A stretch of DNA of 64,000 nucleotides from Micrococcales bacterium. Its GTDB lineage: Bacteria; Actinomycetota; Actinomycetes; Actinomycetales; Dermatophilaceae. The stretch covers positions 1 through 64,000 of the forward strand of contig JAJTBD010000005.1 of assembly GCA_021287075.1 (NCBI GenBank), in the 5' to 3' direction. Positions within the stretch are counted from its first letter, which is position 1. The number at the start of each line of letters is the position of its first letter. Position numbers and translations under genes: made by a program. Below the pieces are notes generated by a model. It saw only the letters and a list, made by a program, of their open reading frames with translations, searched no databases and was not told the origin of the DNA. Of this stretch, positions 59,826 through 64,000 are shown one piece after another.

Positions 59826-59831
59826 CTGGTT

Positions 59832-61100
59832 GTGGTCACCGCCTTTGCCGTCCTGCTTGTGCTCACCGCCGTCCTCGCCTGGTTCAACGAGCGCTTCGTG
59901 CGCATCCCGACCACCGTCGGCGTCACGCTTGCCGGCACCGTGGCGTCGCTGGTCCTCATCGGCCTCGACCAGGTGGGCTTCTCGGGGCCGCGGATCGAGG
60001 GCGAAAAGCTGCTCGAGACACTGGATTTCACCCAGTTCGTCCTCAACGGCATCCTGTCGCTGCTCCTCTTTGCCGGGGCGATGAGTCTCGAGGCCAGGCA
60101 GATGATGCGCCAGCGTGCCTCCATCCTCACCCTGGCGGTCGGCAGCACGGTCCTGTCGACCTTCCTCATCGGCTTCGGGGCGTATGCCGTCTTCGCCCTC
60201 GTCGGTCTCGACGTGCCCCTGGTGTGGTCGCTCCTCTTCGGCGCACTGATCAGTCCCACCGACCCTGTCGCCGTCCTCGACCTGCTCAAGCGGGCCCGGG
60301 TGCCCAAAAAGATCGAGACCCTCATCGCTGGGGAGAGCCTCTTCAACGACGGTGTCGGCGTGGTGGTCTACATCGTCATTGCCGGCATCGCCGGGGTGGG
60401 TGCAGGAGGGCATGCCGAGGCGAGTCTTGCCGGGGCACTAGGGCTTTTCGTCAAGGAGGCGCTCGGGGGCATGCTGTTCGGCCTGCTCGTGGGAGCCACG
60501 GCATACCTGATGTGCAAGAGCATTGAGGGACACGTGGTCGAGGTGCTCATCACGCTCGCGGCCGTGATCGGCGGCTACTTCGCCGCGGCGGCGCTGGGGA
60601 TCTCGGGTCCGCTCGCGATGGTCGTCGCTGGCCTGGTCATGTCATGGGGCAAGGACGTCGCCTTCCACGGCGCGACCCGGGAGCACGTGGAGGGCTTCTG
60701 GGAGACCCTCGACTCGGTGCTCAACGTGCTGCTGTTCGCCTTCATCGGGCTCGACGTGCTGCTCACCCCGACCAGCGGCGCGCAGGTCGTCGCGGGGCTG
60801 CTGCTGATCGTGGTCGCGCTGGCGGCGCGCTTCGTCAGCGTCGGGATGCCGATGCCGCTGGTGCGGGGGCGCGATGGCTATGGGCCGTGGACGGTGCGGC
60901 TGCTGACGTGGGGCGGCCTGCGCGGCGGCATCGCGATCAGCCTCGCGCTTGGCCTGCCGCAGGGGCCCTATCGCGGCACGCTGGTGACCGCGACCTATGC
61001 GATCGTGCTCTTCACCATCGCCGTGCAGGGCCTGACGGTGATGCCGCTCGTGCGGCGAGCGGTTGATGCCGACCCCAACGTCGCTCTCGAGCGGGCCTAG
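59832..61100 (+). CDS. CPA1-type sodium:proton antiporter
   Basis: The product has 422 residues. The GTG at 59832 starts a membrane protein with 12 helices. Signature blocks: ALISPTDPVAVLDLLKR, GESLFNDGVGVVVYIV (ion-binding Asp), and LTWGGLRGGIAISLALGLPQ. It exchanges Na+ (or K+) for H+ to control cytoplasmic pH. The next gene is convergent. Confidence 0.93.
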   Translation: MVTAFAVLLVLTAVLAWFNERFVRIPTTVGVTLAGTVASLVLIGLDQVGFSGPRIEGEKLLETLDFTQFVLNGILSLLLFAGAMSLEARQMMRQRASILTLAVGSTVLSTFLIGFGAYAVFALVGLDVPLVWSLLFGALISPTDPVAVLDLLKRARVPKKIETLIAGESLFNDGVGVVVYIVIAGIAGVGAGGHAEASLAGALGLFVKEALGGMLFGLLVGATAYLMCKSIEGHVVEVLITLAAVIGGYFAAAALGISGPLAMVVAGLVMSWGKDVAFHGATREHVEGFWETLDSVLNVLLFAFIGLDVLLTPTSGAQVVAGLLLIVVALAARFVSVGMPMPLVRGRDGYGPWTVRLLTWGGLRGGIAISLALGLPQGPYRGTLVTATYAIVLFTIAVQGLTVMPLVRRAVDADPNVALERA

Positions 61101-61115
61101 CGGCGGGGAGCCTGC

Positions 61116-61676
61116 TTAGGGCCGCGGGACGAGCGAGCGGACGCCGGCGAGAATCACGCCGAGGGCATCGGTGAATGCCGCGTCGGCGTCGTCGGCGCGG
61201 GCCGGTGCCGCCCCCAGGCCCGCCATGGTGGCGTGGGTCTGCTCGTCCTGGACGAAGCCGAGGACGAAGTGCAGGAGTGCATCGCGCGAGGCGGTCACGT
61301 CGGGGTGGGCGAGACCGCCGGTGGCGAGGGTCTCCTCGAGCCGCTTGCCGAGGTCGCTCGTCCCCAGCGACGCTGCCCGGCTGGCGGTGACGATCTCGGC
61401 GCCGTCGCGCTGGTCGAGCAGGGTGGCGCGCAGATCGGCCGCGAACTGGCTGACCTGCCGGTCCCAGCGCCGTCGCGGCGAGGGCTGGGGCACCGCCGCG
61501 AGCAGCTCGTCGGCGATCTGGGCGAGCAGGGCCTGCTTGTTGTCGACGTGCCAATAGAGGGCGCTGGGCTGGACGCCCAGCTCGGTCGCCAGCCGGCGCA
61601 TCGTGAGGTCGCCGAGGCCATAGGACGCGACGATCTCCCGCGCCGTGCGCAGGATCTCGGTCCGGGTGATGGCCAC
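61116..61676 (-). CDS. bioQ: BioQ-like TetR repressor of biotin genes
   Basis: The product has 186 residues with a GTG start. The HTH reads LTMRRLATELGVQPSALYWH. It lies divergent from bioY with the palindrome CTGAACGCTGTTCAG between them. BioQ of Corynebacterium and Mycobacterium is a TetR-family protein that binds a TGAAC-N3-GTT-type palindrome to repress biotin synthesis and uptake, so identity with BioQ is well supported by context. Confidence 0.85.
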   Translation of the reverse strand: MAITRTEILRTAREIVASYGLGDLTMRRLATELGVQPSALYWHVDNKQALLAQIADELLAAVPQPSPRRRWDRQVSQFAADLRATLLDQRDGAEIVTASRAASLGTSDLGKRLEETLATGGLAHPDVTASRDALLHFVLGFVQDEQTHATMAGLGAAPARADDADAAFTDALGVILAGVRSLVPRP

Positions 61677-61707
61677 CCGTCCACCCTAACCGGCGGGGGC
61701 GGCTATC

Positions 61708-61722
61708 CTGAACGCTGTTCAG
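61708..61722. promoter_or_regulatory. BioQ operator
   Basis: CTGAAC-GCT-GTTCAG is a perfect inverted repeat between bioQ and bioY and matches the published BioQ half-site TGAAC. It overlaps the promoter region of both genes. Confidence 0.75.
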
Positions 61723-61747
61723 TTGTCGTCGACAGGAGAGAGTGACC

Positions 61748-62356
61748 GTGTCCCGCAGGAACCCCATGATGGATCTGGCCCTGGTGGCCATCTTCGCCGC
61801 GCTGATCGCGGCCGTGACCGTGTGGGTGCCCGGCATCTCGGTCCCTGGCAGCACCGTGCCCATCACCCTCCAGACGCTGGCCGTCGGGCTGGCCGCGATG
61901 GTGCTCGGACCGTGGCGCGGCTTCGCGGCGACCGCGCTCTATGTGCTCGTCGGACTCGCCGGCCTCCCGGTCTTTGCCCAGGGCACCGCCGGCGTCGGCG
62001 TCCTCGCCAAGCCCTCGGTCGGCTATCTGCTGAGCTTCCCCCTCTATGCCCTGCTCGTCGGGGCCCTCTCGTACGCCGTGCTGCGCCGCGGCCTGCGGAT
62101 GGCGGTCGTCGGGCTCGTGGTCGCCGGCCTGATCGGCAGCTTCCTGCTGATCCACCCGCTCGGGATCGTGGGCCTGATGCAGAACCTCGACATCCCCTTC
62201 GGCAAGGCGCTCAAGATCGACATGGCCTTCTGGCCCGGTGACCTGATCAAGACGATCGTCGCCTCGCTCATCGCGACCGCCGTCCACAAGGCCTTCCCGG
62301 CCCTGGCGCTCCGCCCCGCCGCCACTGTCCCCGCCGAGCGCGAGCTCGTTGCCTGA
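61748..62356 (+). CDS. bioY: Biotin ECF transporter substrate-specific component BioY
   Basis: The product has 202 residues. AGGAGA lies 8 bases before GTG 61748; GTG 61742 is possible but too near. Six transmembrane helices. Conserved VPGSTVPITLQTLAVGLAAM and YVLVGLAGLPVFA, then GVLAKPSVGYLLSFPLYALL, identify BioY, which binds biotin. With BioM and BioN it forms the energised complex. Operator upstream: biotin-responsive repression. Confidence 0.95.
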   Translation: MSRRNPMMDLALVAIFAALIAAVTVWVPGISVPGSTVPITLQTLAVGLAAMVLGPWRGFAATALYVLVGLAGLPVFAQGTAGVGVLAKPSVGYLLSFPLYALLVGALSYAVLRRGLRMAVVGLVVAGLIGSFLLIHPLGIVGLMQNLDIPFGKALKIDMAFWPGDLIKTIVASLIATAVHKAFPALALRPAATVPAERELVA

Positions 62357-62431
62357 CGTGCCCCGCGCTTTAGGCCAGTTGGGGGCGAACGCGGCGACGC
62401 GGCATACCCCCAGCCGGGCGAGAATGACACC

Positions 62432-63190
62432 GTGATCGAGCTGCACGACGTGAGCGTCGCCGTCCCCGTGTGGGGTGACGGTGGACGTCAGCGCACCAAG
62501 CAGCTCCTGACGGGGGTCACCGCGTCGCTGCCCGAGCAGCGCGTCGCCGTCGTCGGCGCCAACGGCTCTGGCAAGTCGACGCTGCTGCGGCTGCTCAACG
62601 GCCTGATCACCGCCTCGGCGGGGCGGGTGCTCGTCGACGGCATCGACCCCGCGCGTGACGGCAAGGGTGCGCGGCAGCGGGTGGGCTTCGTCTTCACCGA
62701 CCCGCTCAGCCAGCTGGTGATGTCGACCCCCGCCGACGACATCGAGCTGAGCCTGCGCAAGCGCATCCGCGACCGCAAGGAGCGGGCCGCCCGCGCGCAG
62801 GCGGTCCTCGACGAGCGCGGTCTCGGCGACGTCGCCCACCAGTCGATCTATGACCTGTCCGGCGGGGAGCGTCAGCTCGTCTCTCTCGCAACGGTCCTCG
62901 CGATCGAGCCGGCCATCGTCGTCGCCGACGAGCCGACGACGCTCCTCGACCTGCGCAACCGGATGGACGTATGTGAGGCCCTGCTCGGCCTGCCCCAGCA
63001 GCTGCTCTATGCCACGCACGACCTCGACTTCGCGGCCCAGGCCGACCGGGCGCTGGTGATCCAGGAAGGGCGTCTGTCCTTTGACGGCCCTGCGGCAGAG
63101 GCGATCTCGCACTATCGCGGGCTGATGGCCTCCGGGACCAGGGCGTCCGGGAGGGGGGCACCCGGCGCGAAGGCGGTCGGGGGCGCATGA
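62432..63190 (+). CDS. bioM: Biotin ECF transporter ATPase BioM
   Basis: The product has 252 residues with a GTG start. Walker A GANGSGKSTL, signature LSGGERQLVSLATVL, Walker B VVADEPTTLLDL, switch His in LYATHDLDF. Energises BioY uptake. It overlaps bioN (ATGA). A CGGCATAC copy lies 33 bases upstream in the 75-base gap from bioY. Confidence 0.93.
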   Translation: MIELHDVSVAVPVWGDGGRQRTKQLLTGVTASLPEQRVAVVGANGSGKSTLLRLLNGLITASAGRVLVDGIDPARDGKGARQRVGFVFTDPLSQLVMSTPADDIELSLRKRIRDRKERAARAQAVLDERGLGDVAHQSIYDLSGGERQLVSLATVLAIEPAIVVADEPTTLLDLRNRMDVCEALLGLPQQLLYATHDLDFAAQADRALVIQEGRLSFDGPAAEAISHYRGLMASGTRASGRGAPGAKAVGGA

Positions 63191-63807
63191 AGCCGCAGAC
63201 CCAGCTCTTCGGCCTCTATATCCCGGGCCAGTCGGTGATCCACCGGCTGCCGGTCGGGGCGAAGTATCTGCTCGTGCTCCTCGGCACCATTCCCAGCCTG
63301 CTCGCCCAGCAGTGGTGGCTGGCGCTCGCGGTGCTGGGCATCGCAGCCGCTGTGCTGATGATCGCGCGGCTGCCGGTGCGACTGGCGCTCGGGTTCGGCT
63401 GGGGCATGGGGATATTGCTCGCGCTGATCGTCGGCTATCACTCCCTCTATGGGCGGCCGTTGGTCGGGCTGACCCTGGCCACCAACCTCCTGGCGTGCAT
63501 CTGGCTCAGCCGGGTGCTGACGATGACCACGCCCGCCCCGGTGCTCGTCGACGCCCTGGTCGCTGCCTCGCGGCCACTGGACTGGGTGGGGCTGAGCTCG
63601 GAGCGCTTCGGGCTCGCGGTTGCGCTGATGCTGCGCTCGATTCCCTACCTCGTCGGGCTGTCGGGCGATGTGCGCAACGCCGCACGGGCCCGTGGGCTCG
63701 AGCGCAACTGCTTCGCGTCCGTCACCCCCTTTGTCATCGGAGCCGTCGCCTATGCCCAGCGCACCGGTGACGCGCTCGCCGCTCGCGGTCTCGGCGACGA
63801 CGACTGA
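63187..63807 (+). CDS. bioN: Biotin ECF transporter transmembrane coupling protein BioN (EcfT)
   Basis: The product has 206 residues. It is a short EcfT with five hydrophobic segments and the coupling motifs NAARARGLE and ALAARGLGDDD, whose Ala-Arg-Gly triplets contact the ATPase. Start overlaps bioM. Completes the BioYMN transporter operon. Confidence 0.93.
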   Translation: MKPQTQLFGLYIPGQSVIHRLPVGAKYLLVLLGTIPSLLAQQWWLALAVLGIAAAVLMIARLPVRLALGFGWGMGILLALIVGYHSLYGRPLVGLTLATNLLACIWLSRVLTMTTPAPVLVDALVAASRPLDWVGLSSERFGLAVALMLRSIPYLVGLSGDVRNAARARGLERNCFASVTPFVIGAVAYAQRTGDALAARGLGDDD

Positions 63808-63906
63808 TCTCCCGTTTGCACGAAGTGGCGAGTTCCGCCCCCGGGCGCTTGGCCCAGTTGGGCATTAACGCCCCGCCGACGCGTGTGGGTCCGGGATGAT
63901 CGAGAC

Positions 63907-64000
63907 ATGCTCACAGGGATCCCAGGCCTAACCATCGGGTGCGCCGACCCCGAGGCGAGCCACGCGGCATACGCCCTCGTCCTAGGGGAGGAACTGCGCG
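63907..64000 (+). CDS. 5' end of a protein cut by the window edge, possibly VOC family
   Basis: ATG 63907 opens MLTGIPGLTIGCADPEASHA and continues AYALVLGEELR to the edge. The pattern resembles the first strand-helix of a glyoxalase/VOC domain. A CGGCATAC copy lies in codons 21-22. The upstream 100 bases contain degenerate GCCCAGTTGGGC and TGGCGAGTTCC copies (63830-63875). Confidence 0.45.
   Translation, partial: MLTGIPGLTIGCADPEASHAAYALVLGEELR

Noticed and set aside
2795..63975. GTATGCCG as a promoter -10 element
   Set aside because: Although CATACCCT can contain TANNNT (for example 59820), most copies are inside genes or in head-to-head pairs at 3' ends, in both orientations.

Overview
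The window is about 70% GC, dense and leaderless-promoter rich, with many 4-bp ATGA/GTGA gene overlaps. The gene families (DUF5709, DUF6318, Rv0909-like antitoxin, BioQ/BioYMN, MarC pairs, MpaB-type oxygenase) indicate a Gram-positive actinobacterium of the order Micrococcales, most likely near Intrasporangiaceae. The genus cannot be fixed from sequence alone. No rRNA, tRNA, CRISPR array, complete insertion sequence or phage module was seen.

Layout. 0-2.8 kb: lipoprotein and hypothetical genes with less GC-biased codons. 2.8-3.7 kb: ArsR regulator with an SRPBCC protein. 3.9-8.7 kb: a convergent pair of operons, HAD phosphatase plus a GTP-cyclohydrolase-II/RibD-reductase fusion facing an MDR oxidoreductase, a degenerate PTPS/QueD-like protein and a GT4 glycosyltransferase; this looks like an uncharacterised GTP-derived metabolite pathway. 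8.9-13.6 kb: Tat-exported protein, tandem MarC proteins, DUF5709, RelA/SpoT-domain protein, lipoprotein. 13.6-18.3 kb: secreted and lipoproteins with atypical codon use, around a P-loop GTPase. 18.4-26.1 kb: PNPOx-like protein, then a MarR-controlled operon (DUF4267-like, FAD oxidoreductase, DUF1365, Cfa methyltransferase, SDR), a CPBP protease and an SDR-TspO fusion; together they resemble lipid-modification/photo-oxidative-stress loci. 27-30.4 kb: TetR and MMPL transporter. 30.7-40.4 kb: DUF2157, GDSL hydrolase, aldo/keto reductase, cupin, a decayed sigma/anti-sigma operon, patatin and beta-CASP hydrolase. 40.8-49 kb: DEAD helicase, NifX-like, Lon-N, an intact sigma/partner pair, ABC exporter and S1 protease. 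49-55.3 kb: ALDH7, FAD amino-acid oxidase, ornithine-cyclodeaminase/mu-crystallin and a fused E1, consistent with lysine/pipecolate catabolism. 55.3-61.1 kb: antitoxin-like protein, zinc-ribbon proteins, aldo/keto reductase, MpaB oxygenase, Na+/H+ antiporter. 61.1-63.8 kb: BioQ regulator divergent from a BioYMN biotin transporter, then a gene running off the end.

The most striking signal belongs to no single gene. The octamer GTATGCCG (or its complement CGGCATAC) occurs about 70 times by eye, where base composition predicts about two. It lies both inside genes, even at the cost of rare codons, and between them. Ten head-to-head pairs form perfect or near-perfect hairpins. It shows no strand bias, and the organisation resembles the DNA-uptake-sequence/terminator system of Neisseriaceae and Pasteurellaceae. 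Three further intergenic palindrome families (GCCAATTGGCGAGTT, GCCCAAGTGGGC, GGGGCAATGCATAGCG) accompany it.

Four genes or operons look broken: an in-frame TAG in the first lipoprotein, a +1 frameshift at about 33.68 kb, three -1 frameshifts across the sigma/anti-sigma locus at 35.8-37.7 kb, and an SRPBCC remnant at 26.1 kb. Decay and sequencing error cannot be separated from sequence alone.
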